A DNA stretch of 64,000 nt from Thioclava arctica (GCF_040892615.1 NZ_JBFRYC010000006.1:177944-241943), one strand, 5' to 3'; shown: positions 33,502-42,889, counted from the stretch's first letter. The notes: generated by a model from the letters alone, not told the origin. Numbers and translations: made by a program.

Positions 33502-34581
33502 ATGACCATCGGCGTTTTGCCCGACACGATGCTGCGCGAAATGATCGCGCGCGGCGAGATCACCGCCGAACCCGCGATCACATCCGAACAGATCCAACCC
33601 GCCAGCCTCGATTTGCGTCTGGGCACTGTGGCCTATCGCGTGCGTGCCTCATTCCTTGCGGGCAAAGGCGCGCGCGTCGAATCGCGTCTCGCGGAATTTG
33701 AGATGCATCGCATGGATCTCAGCGCAGGCGCGGTGCTGGAAAAGGGCTGCGTCTATCTGGTGCCGCTGATGGAAAGCCTTGCGCTGCCCGAGGGCCTGAC
33801 CGCTGTGGCCAATGCCAAAAGCTCGACCGGGCGGCTTGATCTGCTGACGCGCCTGATCACCGATGAAGGGGTCGAGTTCGACCGAATCCCCGAGGGTTAT
33901 CAAGGCCCGCTCTATGCCGAAATTTGCCCGCGCTCCTTCAGCGTTTTGGTACGTCCCGGCATGCGGCTCAATCAGATTCGGTTTCGCGCCGGGCAGGCCA
34001 CGCTCAGCGATGCCGAGCTGAAGATCCTGCATCAGCAAGAACCGCTGGTCGATGGCGTGGCGGTTATCGATCACGGGCTGGGCTTCTCAGTGGATTTGCA
34101 GCCGCGTGAGGGCGATCTGGTGGGCTATCGCGCCAAGCCCCATACCGGGGTGATCGACCTTGATCGCATCGCGCATTACCCCGCCTCAGAGTTCTGGGAA
34201 GAGGTGCGCACGCGCGACGGCCGCATCATTCTGGACCCCGGTGCGTTCTATATCTTGGTCTCGCGTGAGGCCGTCACGATCCCGCCCGATCACGCCGCCG
34301 AAATGGCGCCCTATCTGGCGATGGTGGGTGAGTTTCGCGTGCATTACGCGGGCTTCTTCGACCCCGGTTTCGGGCATGGTCTGGCGGGCGGTCATGGCTC
34401 GCGCGGAGTGCTGGAGGTGCGCTGTCACGAGGCCCCGTTCGCGCTGGAACATGGGCAAGTCGTCGGACGGCTTGTCTATGAGCGCATGGCGCAAGAACCC
34501 GCGCAGCTTTACGGCGCAGGGATTGCGTCAAACTATCAGGGTCAGGGGCTCAAACTGGCCAAGCAATTCATGATGTCCTGA
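33502..34581 (+). CDS. dcd: 2'-deoxycytidine 5'-triphosphate deaminase, long two-domain form
   Basis: 359 residues from the ATG at 33502 (GAGGAGCCAAGC upstream). It converts dCTP to dUTP in pyrimidine nucleotide synthesis. It is about twice the 190-residue E. coli enzyme. Two dUTPase-like beta domains are visible: the first with PASLDLRLGTVAYRV, VANAKSSTGRLDLL and GVEFDRIPEGYQGPLYAEI, the second with ILDPGAFYILVSREAV and HYAGFFDPGFGHGLAGG. The duplicated form is usual in Alphaproteobacteria. The stop is six bases from the stop of the convergent monooxygenase gene. Confidence 0.92.
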   Translation: MTIGVLPDTMLREMIARGEITAEPAITSEQIQPASLDLRLGTVAYRVRASFLAGKGARVESRLAEFEMHRMDLSAGAVLEKGCVYLVPLMESLALPEGLTAVANAKSSTGRLDLLTRLITDEGVEFDRIPEGYQGPLYAEICPRSFSVLVRPGMRLNQIRFRAGQATLSDAELKILHQQEPLVDGVAVIDHGLGFSVDLQPREGDLVGYRAKPHTGVIDLDRIAHYPASEFWEEVRTRDGRIILDPGAFYILVSREAVTIPPDHAAEMAPYLAMVGEFRVHYAGFFDPGFGHGLAGGHGSRGVLEVRCHEAPFALEHGQVVGRLVYERMAQEPAQLYGAGIASNYQGQGLKLAKQFMMS

Positions 34582-34587
34582 CATGCG

Positions 34588-35772
34588 TTAGCCGCGGCGC
34601 GCCCCGGCCCCGTTTGTGACGTCATGCTCATAGATCCAGTCGAATCGAGCCACCAGTTTCTTAGGCGTAAAGCGAGACGCCGCGCGCATCGCCAGATGCC
34701 CAACCGTACGGGGCACGCCAGTCAGGTGATAATTACGCGCATTTTTGCTCGCCGCGTTGACGATACGCGCACAGCGATCATGGCGTGCCGCTTGATAAGC
34801 GGCAAACGCGACCTTATCGCTGTCATGCGTGGCCAGCGCCTCGGCCAAGACCCAGGCATCTTCCAGCGCCATCACCGCGCCCTGCGCCAGAAACGGTAAG
34901 GTCGGATGCGCGGCATCGCCCAGAATAGCGGCGTGTTTGCCATACCAATGCTCGGCCACAGGGTGGCGGAACAGACCCCACAGGTTCACTTGCTCAACTT
35001 GCTCCAGCCAGCCTTTGACGGTGGGGCAGAAATCCTCAAACGCCACACGCAGGTTGATCGGATCATCCTCAAGCGCCCAGCTCTCCTCGACCCAGGAATG
35101 ACGCTCTTCGACGGCGACAATATTGCGCAGCCCCCCGCCCAGTGGATAACTGACCAAATGGCGCTTGGCCCCCATGAAAACCTGCACCACATTGGGCGCA
35201 TCCGGCGCACAGGGAATCAGCGCACGCCACGCTACCTGATGGGTGAAGAACGGCGCGATCCGCCCGTTCAGCGCCTCGCGTAGCTTGGAATGCAGCCCAT
35301 CCGCCCCGATCAAAAGATCGGCCTCATAGGTGGCCCCTTGCGCGGTTTGCAAACGCGGACGATCGCCGCTCAGATCGATACTGTCGATCTGTTGCAGCAG
35401 ACGGATCTGCACGCCTGCGTCACGCGCGCCTTCCGCCAGCATCTCGATCAGGCGGGCACGGTGGATAAAATGATACTGCGCGCCGGGGCGCAGCCGCGCC
35501 AGATCAAGGCGCGCCACCTGCCCGCCCGTTTCGCCATCCACCAACTGAACGGCCTCAGCCGTTGGCCCGGCCTGCGCCAGCGCATCGCCCAGCCCAAGCG
35601 CGCGCAACACCCGCGCTCCATTGGGCGAGATTTGCAAGCCTGCGCCAACTTCACGGATCGCCTCGGCCTGTTCGAGTACCTCGACCTCGGCCCCACGCAA
35701 GGCCAGAGCGCGCGCCACGCTAAGCCCCGCGACCCCGCCTCCAAGCACCGTAACCTTGCGTCCGATCAGCAT
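34588..35772 (-). CDS. FAD-dependent monooxygenase (salicylate/6-hydroxynicotinate hydroxylase-like)
   Basis: 394 residues. A class A flavoprotein hydroxylase: the FAD-binding GGGVAGLSVARAL (about 10-22) is followed by the acidic ribose contact near VLEQAE; the second FAD motif ILGDAAHPTLPFLAQG is near residue 285, and LLIGADGLHSKLRE (DG motif) near 165. The aromatic substrate is not known, and no ring-cleavage or degradation genes are nearby, so a catabolic role is speculative. Confidence 0.9.
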   Translation of the reverse strand: MLIGRKVTVLGGGVAGLSVARALALRGAEVEVLEQAEAIREVGAGLQISPNGARVLRALGLGDALAQAGPTAEAVQLVDGETGGQVARLDLARLRPGAQYHFIHRARLIEMLAEGARDAGVQIRLLQQIDSIDLSGDRPRLQTAQGATYEADLLIGADGLHSKLREALNGRIAPFFTHQVAWRALIPCAPDAPNVVQVFMGAKRHLVSYPLGGGLRNIVAVEERHSWVEESWALEDDPINLRVAFEDFCPTVKGWLEQVEQVNLWGLFRHPVAEHWYGKHAAILGDAAHPTLPFLAQGAVMALEDAWVLAEALATHDSDKVAFAAYQAARHDRCARIVNAASKNARNYHLTGVPRTVGHLAMRAASRFTPKKLVARFDWIYEHDVTNGAGARRG

Positions 35773-35794
35773 GTTATACCCTTTTAAACGCGTT

Positions 35795-35818
35795 CACCGG
35801 CACCCTGCGGCACCGGTG
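35795..35818 (-). terminator. possible terminator downstream of dksA
   Basis: CACCGG pairs with CCGGTG around an interior loop; on the leftward strand a TTTAAAA stretch follows a few bases on. It lies between dksA and the monooxygenase gene. Confidence 0.35.
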
Positions 35819-35866
35819 AGATACTGTCTTTGCGCAATGTCAAATCTGCAACGCAAATGCGCCAGA

Positions 35867-36289
35867 TCAATCGTCGCGATGAACCCGCTCGCGGCGCTCG
35901 TGCCTTTCTTGAGCCTCAAGCGTCATCGTGGCGATCGGGCGCGCATCCAGACGTTTCAACGAGATCGGCTCTCCGGTTTTTTCGCAATAGCCATATTCGC
36001 CATTCTCGATCCGGCGCAACGCGGCGTCGATCTTGCTGACCAGTTTGCGCTGCCGATCACGGGTGCGCAGTTCCAGCGCACGATCGGTTTCTTCGCTGGC
36101 ACGGTCGGCGATATCGGGCACGTTGCGTGCCGATTCGGCCAATCCTTCAAGCGTCTCTGCGGAAAGCTCGAGCAATTCGGTCTTCCACGCCTGCAATTTG
36201 CGGCGGAAATATTCCATCTGCCGTTCATTCATGAAGGGTTCATCTTCGGCCGGACGGTAATCATCCGGTAGGAAGGTCTCTGCTTTCAT
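35867..36289 (-). CDS. dksA: RNA polymerase-binding transcription factor DksA
   Basis: 140 residues from the ATG at 36289 (GAGGG upstream; MKAETFLPDDYRPAED). DksA binds the RNA polymerase secondary channel and works with ppGpp. The coiled coil (about 30-100) carries the DIADRASEETDRALELRTRD tip region. The zinc-finger part, GYCEKTGEPISLKRLDARP, keeps only one of the four zinc cysteines of E. coli DksA (C-T-T/M-E pattern). This matches what is known for the Rhodobacter protein, which functions without the canonical zinc finger. Confidence 0.95.
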   Translation of the reverse strand: MKAETFLPDDYRPAEDEPFMNERQMEYFRRKLQAWKTELLELSAETLEGLAESARNVPDIADRASEETDRALELRTRDRQRKLVSKIDAALRRIENGEYGYCEKTGEPISLKRLDARPIATMTLEAQERHERRERVHRDD

Positions 36290-36526
36290 CGCGGCCCTCT
36301 TTTCCGTGCCGGGCGTGCCACTTTGATCAAAATTTGCCATGTGCCACCACTCCTCGGGCGCTCCAATACCCCATGAAGATAGGGTTGTCACGTCTCCATT
36401 CACAGCTTCTCGCGCTTTGTCTCTCAAAATCTACGCTGCACTTGCGGCAGCAATTGGGCAGGGCTAGTTTGCGCCCCATTGGCGCAACATCCTTGCGCGC
36501 CTCCCCTCAGCCAAAGGCCGATCCCT

Positions 36527-37381
36527 GTGCAGTTCCAATCGACCGAAACCTATGTCGCCCCGCCAGATCTCAGCATTGCGGTGAATGCCGCCGTGGCGTT
36601 GCAACGCCCGCTTTTGGTCAAGGGAGAGCCCGGCACCGGCAAGACCGAACTGGCGCGTCAGGTGGCGGCGAGCCTTGGCATGGAGATGATCGAGTGGAAC
36701 ATCAAATCCACTACCAAGGCGCAGCAGGGCTTGTATGAATATGACGCCGTCAGCCGGTTGCGCGACAGCCAGCTCGGCCCGGGCCTTGGCGGCGAGCGCG
36801 TCAGTGACGTCAAAAACTACATCCGCAAGGGAAAGCTGTGGCAAGCGTTTGAGGCAGATCGCCGCGTCGTCTTGCTGATTGATGAGGTCGACAAAGCCGA
36901 TATCGAGTTCCCCAACGACCTGCTGCAAGAGCTTGATAAGATGGAGTTTCATGTCTACGAGACAGGCGAAACCATCCGCGCCGCCCATCGCCCCGTGGTG
37001 ATCATCACCTCAAACAATGAAAAAGAACTGCCCGACGCGTTTTTGCGCCGCTGTTTCTTTCATTACATCCGCTTTCCCGACCCCCAAGTGATGCGTCAGA
37101 TCGTGGCCGTGCATTTTCCCGAAATCAAGGAACGCCTACTGGCCAAGGCGTTGACGCAGTTTTACGAAATCCGCGAAACGCCGGGCCTGAAAAAGAAACC
37201 TTCCACCTCGGAAGTTCTTGATTGGCTTAAACTTTTGCTCGCTGAAGATCTGGACCCGGAAGACCTCAAACGCGACGGGGTCAACCTGCTGCCCAAGCTG
37301 CATGGCGCGCTGCTCAAGAACGAGCAGGATGTGCACCTGTTTGAGCGCCTCGCCTTCATGGCGCGCCGTCAGGGGCGCTAA
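36527..37381 (+). CDS. MoxR family AAA+ ATPase
   Basis: 284 residues from the GTG at 36527 (VQFQSTETYVAPPDL, the usual family start); a TTG at 36479 would add 16 residues without support. Walker A GEPGTGKT is at 33-40 and Walker B VVLLIDEVDKAD near 120. A sensor asparagine is in ITSNNEKELPDAFLRRC with the arginine finger. MoxR proteins act as chaperone-like ATPases with a von Willebrand factor A partner, normally encoded next door. No VWA gene is present here, since the next gene is convergent. Confidence 0.92.
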   Translation: MQFQSTETYVAPPDLSIAVNAAVALQRPLLVKGEPGTGKTELARQVAASLGMEMIEWNIKSTTKAQQGLYEYDAVSRLRDSQLGPGLGGERVSDVKNYIRKGKLWQAFEADRRVVLLIDEVDKADIEFPNDLLQELDKMEFHVYETGETIRAAHRPVVIITSNNEKELPDAFLRRCFFHYIRFPDPQVMRQIVAVHFPEIKERLLAKALTQFYEIRETPGLKKKPSTSEVLDWLKLLLAEDLDPEDLKRDGVNLLPKLHGALLKNEQDVHLFERLAFMARRQGR

Positions 37382-37393
37382 GCGCGGCTTGCG

Positions 37394-37600
37394 TTAAAAC
37401 CGCCGGGTGATGCGCGCAGCCTTGCGCGCACGTTTTGTGGCGTCCCGCATTTGCTGGGACTGTGCACGCTCTTGCGGGGTCATCGACTTGGGCTGCTTGT
37501 TGCGATTTGAAACCATCGACATGCCTTTGTTGATCCCCCAATTGATCCCACGGCGCAGGAATATGCGGATGATCATATTGATAATCTGGTTGAGGTTCAT
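37394..37600 (-). CDS. conserved small basic protein, function unknown
   Basis: 68 residues. The N-terminal half is a hydrophobic amphipathic helix (MNLNQIINMIIRIFLRRGIN), and the C-terminal half is strongly basic (RDATKRARKAARITRRF). Comparable small proteins occur near scpB in related bacteria, as far as I recall. It ends 12 bases from the convergent moxR stop. Membrane association with a basic cytoplasmic tail is an inference. Confidence 0.7.
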   Translation of the reverse strand: MNLNQIINMIIRIFLRRGINWGINKGMSMVSNRNKQPKSMTPQERAQSQQMRDATKRARKAARITRRF

Positions 37601-37614
37601 AGGATAAGCCCTTT

Positions 37615-38271
37615 TTAATCCTCAAAAAGTTCGGATTGACCCGTTTGCAGACCCTCTTCGTCGTCATCCTCGGATGATGCGCCCGGAAGGGGGCGGTTGT
37701 CCAGCAAGCCCGCCGCGCGCAAGTCTTTGAGGCCGGGCAGATCGCGCGCACTTTCCAAGCTGAAATGGTCGAGGAACCCCTGCGTGACCACAAAGGTCAC
37801 GGGCCGACCCGGAGTCATGCGACGCCGTCCAAAGCGAATCCATTCCATCTCAAGCAGCTGATCAATCGTGCCACGAGACACCGCAACGCCCCGAATTTCC
37901 TCGATTTCCGCGCGGGTGACGGGCTGGTGATAGGCAATGATCGCGAGCGTTTCGATGGCGGCGCGGCTGAGTTTACGCTCTTCGACCGTTTCCTTTTGCA
38001 TCAAAAACGACAGATCGGGCGCGGTGCGCATGGCCCAGGCCTCGCCCACTTTAACGACCCGCACGCCGCGCCCTTCATAGCGTTTGCGCAGATGCACCAG
38101 CGCCTCGGCAGGGTCGCAGCCATGGGGCATACGCTCTTCCAACTCCTTGATGCGCACCGGTTCAGCGCTGGCAAACAACACCGCTTCGACCATGCGCTCC
38201 TGCTCGCCCATCGGAGGCGCTGCAAATAAGGATTTGTCTTTTTCTTCTGGTGCTTGAGAGGCGTTATTCAT
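37615..38271 (-). CDS. scpB: segregation and condensation protein B
   Basis: 218 residues. ScpB is the kleisin-interacting subunit of the SMC-ScpAB condensin. Two winged-helix domains are visible: MVEAVLFASAEPVRIKELEE and SRAAIETLAIIAYHQPVTRA, then RGVAVSRGTIDQLLEMEWI and TPGRPVTFVVTQGFLDHF. The C-terminus is acidic. Its start overlaps scpA by four bases (ATGA), so translation is coupled. In many Rhodobacteraceae the tat genes follow scpB; here the small basic protein gene follows instead. Confidence 0.94.
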   Translation of the reverse strand: MNNASQAPEEKDKSLFAAPPMGEQERMVEAVLFASAEPVRIKELEERMPHGCDPAEALVHLRKRYEGRGVRVVKVGEAWAMRTAPDLSFLMQKETVEERKLSRAAIETLAIIAYHQPVTRAEIEEIRGVAVSRGTIDQLLEMEWIRFGRRRMTPGRPVTFVVTQGFLDHFSLESARDLPGLKDLRAAGLLDNRPLPGASSEDDDEEGLQTGQSELFED

Positions 38272-39050
38272 GTTCTTTTCCGAATCGAAATGGGGTGAAA
38301 CGTCTCGGATTGCCGGATCTCGATCTGACCTTGTTTCGCCATCTCCAACGAGGCTGCAAACGTCGCCGCCGTGGCCGATCTGCGCCGCTTTGGATCACTC
38401 TCCCAACTCTCGGGGAGAAAGCTGGTCAAATCCGCCCAATCGCCCGCAAACCCGATAAGGTTACGCAACCGATCCAGCGCCTCCTCCATCGTGTAAACAT
38501 TCGTGCGATCAAAGGCATAGGGGCGAAACTCATCGCGCGTTCTGATCCGGGCATAGGCCTGCATCAGGTCCATCAGCGAGGCGGTATAGGTCACTTTGCG
38601 CAGGCGCGCGACCTCTTCGCTGATCCCGCGCGCGAAAGTATCGCGCCCCAGCCGGTCACGCGCCATCAGCTGCGCTGCGGATTCGCGCATTGCTTGCAGG
38701 CGCTCCAACTGAAAGGCCAGATGAGCGGCCATTTCCTCGGCGCTCGGGCCCTCAGCCGTCGGGTCAGGCGGCAACAGAAGTCGCGACTTCAGAAAGGCCA
38801 GCCAGGCCGCCATCACCAAATAATCTGCGGCAAGTTCGATCCGTAACGCCTTGGCCTGCTCTACAAATTTCAGATATTGCTCGGCCAGTTGCAGCACCGA
38901 AATCTTGCGCAGATCGACCTTTTGCGTGCGTGAGAGATTGAGCAGCAAATCAAGCGGGCCTTCGAACCCGTCGACATCAATGATCAGCGCTTCGGCCTGA
39001 AGCCGGTCCGCCACGCTCTGGGCTTGAAAAAGGTTCTCGGGTTCAGCCAT
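38268..39050 (-). CDS. scpA: segregation and condensation protein A (kleisin)
   Basis: 260 residues from the ATG at 39050; a GTG two codons earlier is possible. ScpA bridges SMC heads. Hallmarks are DVDGFEGPLDLLLNLSRTQ near the N-terminus, KVDLRKISVLQLAEQYLKFV and LVMAAWLAFLKSRLLLPPD. The start overlaps the end of nagZ by a few bases, and the end overlaps scpB. The kleisin sits between wall and chromosome genes in a conserved alphaproteobacterial operon. Confidence 0.94.
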   Translation of the reverse strand: MAEPENLFQAQSVADRLQAEALIIDVDGFEGPLDLLLNLSRTQKVDLRKISVLQLAEQYLKFVEQAKALRIELAADYLVMAAWLAFLKSRLLLPPDPTAEGPSAEEMAAHLAFQLERLQAMRESAAQLMARDRLGRDTFARGISEEVARLRKVTYTASLMDLMQAYARIRTRDEFRPYAFDRTNVYTMEEALDRLRNLIGFAGDWADLTSFLPESWESDPKRRRSATAATFAASLEMAKQGQIEIRQSETFHPISIRKRT

Positions 39051-40044
39051 TCCCACCGCCGCTCATCAATGCTTCAAACTCAGCATCGAGAGCCGCCATG
39101 TCAACAGACTGTGGCAAAATACGCCGATCCAGCGCTGCCTCGGCGCGCGTTTGCGCCGCTGCACTCATCACAGGGGCGGCCAGCGCCACCTCTTGCATCG
39201 CGCCCATGTCGCCATTGCAATGCAACACCAGATCACAGCCCGCAGCGAGTGCCGCACGCGTGCGCGCCCCCGGCCCGCCCGAAAGCGCCTCCATCCCGAT
39301 ATCATCGCTCATCAGCAGACCGTCAAAGCCGATCTCGTCGCGGATCAACCCGATCAAACGCGGGCTTTGCGTCGCCGGGGCACTATCAAGCGCGCTAAAG
39401 CGGATATGGGCCGTCATGCCCATCGGCAGATCGGCCAGCGCGACGAAGGGTGCGAAATCGGTTGCGCGCAGATCGTCAAGATCGGCCGCCACCTCGGGGA
39501 GGTGTTTATGGCTGTCCGCGACGGCACGGCCATGACCGGGGATGTGTTTGATCACCGGCAGAACCCCGCCCGCCAGCAGCCCGTCAGCCGTGGCGCGCGC
39601 ATTGGCGACCACCTGATCGACAGTGTTGCCCAGACAGCGGTTGCGCAGAAACGTATGGGTCTCGGGGGCGGCCAGATCGCAGGTCGGTGCGCAATTCACG
39701 TCGATGCCAACCGCACGCAGCTCATCCGCCATGATGCGTGCGCGCAGCCAGAAACTACGCGGCGCGTTTTCGCCCGCCAGAACCGCCTGTTCGAGCGGGG
39801 GCAGCCATTCGCGCCAATGGGGCGCGCGCAGGCGTTGCACACGCCCACCTTCTTGATCAATCAGCACGGGCGCGTCACGCCCAACGGCTGCGCGTAAAGA
39901 TGAAGTAAGCTGCGCAACCTGTTGAGGTTCTTCAATATTTCGCGCAAAAAGGATAAAGCCCCAAGGATCGGCTTCGCGGAAAAAATCACGCTCTTCCCGC
40001 GTCAGGGATGGCCCTTCACAGCCAAATATGACCGCGCCACCCAT
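39043..40044 (-). CDS. nagZ: beta-N-acetylhexosaminidase (glycoside hydrolase family 3)
   Basis: 333 residues. NagZ removes N-acetylglucosamine from anhydro-muropeptides in cytoplasmic wall recycling. The family 3 barrel shows PVLIDQEGGRVQRLRAP and VIKHIPGHGRAVADSHK, the latter with the His on the flexible loop that acts with Asp as general acid/base; the nucleophile region is GLLMSDDIGMEAL. There is no signal peptide, consistent with a cytosolic enzyme. It lies between the SPOR-domain gene and scpA in an overlapping operon. Confidence 0.93.
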   Translation of the reverse strand: MGGAVIFGCEGPSLTREERDFFREADPWGFILFARNIEEPQQVAQLTSSLRAAVGRDAPVLIDQEGGRVQRLRAPHWREWLPPLEQAVLAGENAPRSFWLRARIMADELRAVGIDVNCAPTCDLAAPETHTFLRNRCLGNTVDQVVANARATADGLLAGGVLPVIKHIPGHGRAVADSHKHLPEVAADLDDLRATDFAPFVALADLPMGMTAHIRFSALDSAPATQSPRLIGLIRDEIGFDGLLMSDDIGMEALSGGPGARTRAALAAGCDLVLHCNGDMGAMQEVALAAPVMSAAAQTRAEAALDRRILPQSVDMAALDAEFEALMSGGGNG

Positions 40045-41093
40045 CAGCGCGCAACCGTTGGAATGCAGTTTTGCTGCTCGGCCTGCAGGGCCACGCAGAA
40101 CTGGCGTGCCTCGGTCACATCGCTAAAACCGACAACCCGCAGGCGGTAGAAATCGCGCCCCCCCGAAGCGGCCTTCTGGATCACGCGCTGCTTGCCCTCC
40201 ATCAAGGCCCCAAAGCGTTGCGCAGCACTGTCCCAAGCCGCCTTGGCATCGGCAGCCGTGTCAAACGCGCCAAGCTGCACCAGCCGCGTGCCGGCGCTCA
40301 GCGAGGCGGGGTCAAGATCGGTGACTTTGCTTTCCGCCGCCTGCCCGCTCATCGATCGGGTGACTGCCTGTTCCAGCGCCGCGGCAAGCAGGCTGTCGCG
40401 CGCGGGCTTGGGCAAGGGGCGCGGCGAGACGGCGACGCCGGGCACCGAAGCCGGGATCACATCGGGCGTTGCCTGCAGGGCGACCTCTTGAGGGCGCAGT
40501 TCCGGGATTTCGGGGCTCGCAGCGCCGGGCTCGACAGGAATATCAAGCTTGGGCGTGGGGGCATCTTCGGTTGCGGGCAGCGCAACTGCGGCCTGAATAA
40601 GCGCATCCTCAGAAGCGGCCAGCGACGGCCCTTGTTGCGCAGGTCCCGCCATCGGCGCATCAGCGGCCCCGATCTGCTGGGTCATCTCGCCCATCGGCAA
40701 ATCTTCATTGCTGAGCCCTTCGGGCGCGGGCGCAAGAACCACGCGATCGGGGGCCGGCGCGGCAGAGCCGGTACCTGCCACATCATTCACCGCCAAACCC
40801 GTATGACGCGCCAATTCTCCGCCCGGATCTTCGGGGGCAATCCGCGCAGGCCCGTCGATTGCACGGATCACCGGCACACCGTTCAGATCGCGCATCGCCA
40901 GCTTATAGCCCCAAACCACCAACCCCATGATCATTACAACCGAGGTCGCCGCCCCCGCCAGATTGACCCAGCGCGACATCGCGCGCCCGTTGCGCGGTGC
41001 CATTTCCGGATCAGTAGGATGTGTTTGATACGGCACCTGTGCGCCATAGCCATAGGCCCCGCCATTGCGGTCGTCGTAAGCTGCCATGCTCAT
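40044..41093 (-). CDS. SPOR domain-containing protein
   Basis: 349 residues from the ATG at 41093; the second ATG at 41087 has better ribosome-binding spacing. One membrane segment lies near residues 45-66 (VNLAGAATSVVMIMGLVVWG), then a long Pro/Ala/Glu-rich periplasmic linker, and a C-terminal SPOR domain (about 270-345; GTRLVQLGAFDTAADAKAAW and DFYRLRVVGFSD). SPOR domains bind denuded septal peptidoglycan, so a division role is likely. Between argS and nagZ, it shares the operon. Confidence 0.9.
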   Translation of the reverse strand: MSMAAYDDRNGGAYGYGAQVPYQTHPTDPEMAPRNGRAMSRWVNLAGAATSVVMIMGLVVWGYKLAMRDLNGVPVIRAIDGPARIAPEDPGGELARHTGLAVNDVAGTGSAAPAPDRVVLAPAPEGLSNEDLPMGEMTQQIGAADAPMAGPAQQGPSLAASEDALIQAAVALPATEDAPTPKLDIPVEPGAASPEIPELRPQEVALQATPDVIPASVPGVAVSPRPLPKPARDSLLAAALEQAVTRSMSGQAAESKVTDLDPASLSAGTRLVQLGAFDTAADAKAAWDSAAQRFGALMEGKQRVIQKAASGGRDFYRLRVVGFSDVTEARQFCVALQAEQQNCIPTVAR

Positions 41094-41143
41094 CGCCTCG
41101 CCGCCGGTTGCCCGGCTGTTACTGCCTGTCCCGGCGGCGTGCT

Positions 41144-42889
41144 TTAGCGCATCTCTTCAGCCGGGGTCACGCCAAGAATAGCAAGACCTGAGGAAATAAC
41201 AACGGCACAGGCACGCGCGAGGGCGATTTTCGCCGACGATGCGGCCTCATCGCCCTCTTGCAGGAAGCGCAGGGACGCATCGTCATGGCCGCGGTTCCAA
41301 AGGCTGTGCAGATCCGACGCCAGATCGTAGAGATAAAACGCTACGCGATGGGGTTCGTTCGCGCGCGCGGCGACCTCGACCAGACGCGGCCATTCGGCAA
41401 TCTTTTTGACCAGTGAGAGCTCTGCCACGTGCAAGTCGGTGGAAAGTTCCGCCTTGGCCAAGCGCGCATCTGACATATCCCAACCAGCCTCGGCAGCCTT
41501 GCGCAGCACCGAACAGACCCGCGCATGGGCGTATTGCACGTAGAAAACCGGGTTGTCCTTGGATTGCTCAAGCACTTTGGCGAAATCGAAATCCAGCGGC
41601 GCATCGTTTTTGCGCGTAAGCATGTGGAACCGGGTCACGTCCGCGCCCGCCTGCTCGACTACATCGCGCAGGGTCACGAAGGTGCCCGCGCGTTTGGACA
41701 TCTTGAAGGGTTCGCCATTCTTGAACAGCTTCACCAACTGGATCAGCTTGATATCAAGCGTCACACGCCCCTCGGACAGTGCTGCAACGGCCGCTTTCAT
41801 CCGTTTGACATAGCCACCGTGATCGGCGCCAAACACGTCGATCAGCAGATCGAAGCCACGTTCGATCTTGGTCCAGTGATAGGCAATATCGGGAGCAAAA
41901 TAGGTCCAAGCCCCATCCGATTTCTTAACCGGACGGTCCACGTCATCGCCAAACTGCGTCGAGCGGAACAGCGTTTGCTCACGCTCCTCCCAATCCTCGG
42001 GCAGCTTGCCTTTCGGGGGCTCGAGCACGCCTTCATAGATCAGGCCGAGATCTTGCAAGCGCTTGAGCGCTGCCTCGATCTGGCCCGTGCCATAAAGCGA
42101 TTTCTCGGAATAAAAGACATCCATTTTCACGCCCAGAGACGCCAGATCGCCGCGGATCATTTCCATCATCGCTTCGGTCGCGAAACCGCGCAAATCGACC
42201 AGCCAGACCTCCTCGGGCTTATCCAGCAGATCGCGACCGTATTTCGCCTTGATCGCCTCGCCCACCGGGATCAGGTAATCGCCCGGATAAAGCCCCTCGC
42301 GGATTTCCGGTTCAAGACCGCAGGCCTCGCGATACCGCTCGTAAGCGGAACGCGCCAGCACATCGACCTGCGCGCCACCATCGTTGATGTAATATTCGCG
42401 CGTGACATCATAGCCCGCGAAATCCAAGAGGCTCGCCAAGGCATCGCCAAACACCGCGCCGCGCGTATGCCCGACATGCATCGGGCCCGTCGGGTTGGCC
42501 GAGACATATTCGACATTGACCTTGACGCCCTGCCCCAGATCCGAGCGCCCATAGGCAGCGCCCGTCTGCACGACATTGCGCGTCAAATCAGACCAAAGCG
42601 TGGGCGCAAGACGCAGGTTGATAAAGCCCGGCCCAGCCACATCGGCACTCAGAATGCGCGCATCCGCAACCAGCTTGGCCGCAAGCGCGTCGGCAATCTC
42701 GCGGGGTTTGCGGTTGGCAGGCTTGGCCAGCACCATTGCGGCATTGCTCGCCATATCGCCATGCAGCGCATCGCGCGGCGGCTCTACAGCAACATTGGCA
42801 AAATCGAGCCCCTCAGGCAGAGCGCCCTCAGCAACCATCACATCAAGTGCCGCGATCACCGCTGCACGAATATCGGAAAACAGGTTCAT
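41144..42889 (-). CDS. argS: arginyl-tRNA synthetase
   Basis: 581 residues from the ATG at 42889 (AAGGACGAATGAT upstream). The class I synthetase charges tRNA-Arg. An N-terminal Arg-tRNA-synthetase domain (1-95) precedes the catalytic domain with the HIGH-like motif NPTGPMHVGHTRG (about 118-130) and the KMSKS-like motif FKMSKRAGTFV (about 355). The DALR anticodon-binding domain forms the C-terminal ~120 residues (FYLYDLASDLHSLWNRGHD). It is upstream of the SPOR-nagZ-scpAB genes. Confidence 0.96.
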   Translation of the reverse strand: MNLFSDIRAAVIAALDVMVAEGALPEGLDFANVAVEPPRDALHGDMASNAAMVLAKPANRKPREIADALAAKLVADARILSADVAGPGFINLRLAPTLWSDLTRNVVQTGAAYGRSDLGQGVKVNVEYVSANPTGPMHVGHTRGAVFGDALASLLDFAGYDVTREYYINDGGAQVDVLARSAYERYREACGLEPEIREGLYPGDYLIPVGEAIKAKYGRDLLDKPEEVWLVDLRGFATEAMMEMIRGDLASLGVKMDVFYSEKSLYGTGQIEAALKRLQDLGLIYEGVLEPPKGKLPEDWEEREQTLFRSTQFGDDVDRPVKKSDGAWTYFAPDIAYHWTKIERGFDLLIDVFGADHGGYVKRMKAAVAALSEGRVTLDIKLIQLVKLFKNGEPFKMSKRAGTFVTLRDVVEQAGADVTRFHMLTRKNDAPLDFDFAKVLEQSKDNPVFYVQYAHARVCSVLRKAAEAGWDMSDARLAKAELSTDLHVAELSLVKKIAEWPRLVEVAARANEPHRVAFYLYDLASDLHSLWNRGHDDASLRFLQEGDEAASSAKIALARACAVVISSGLAILGVTPAEEMR

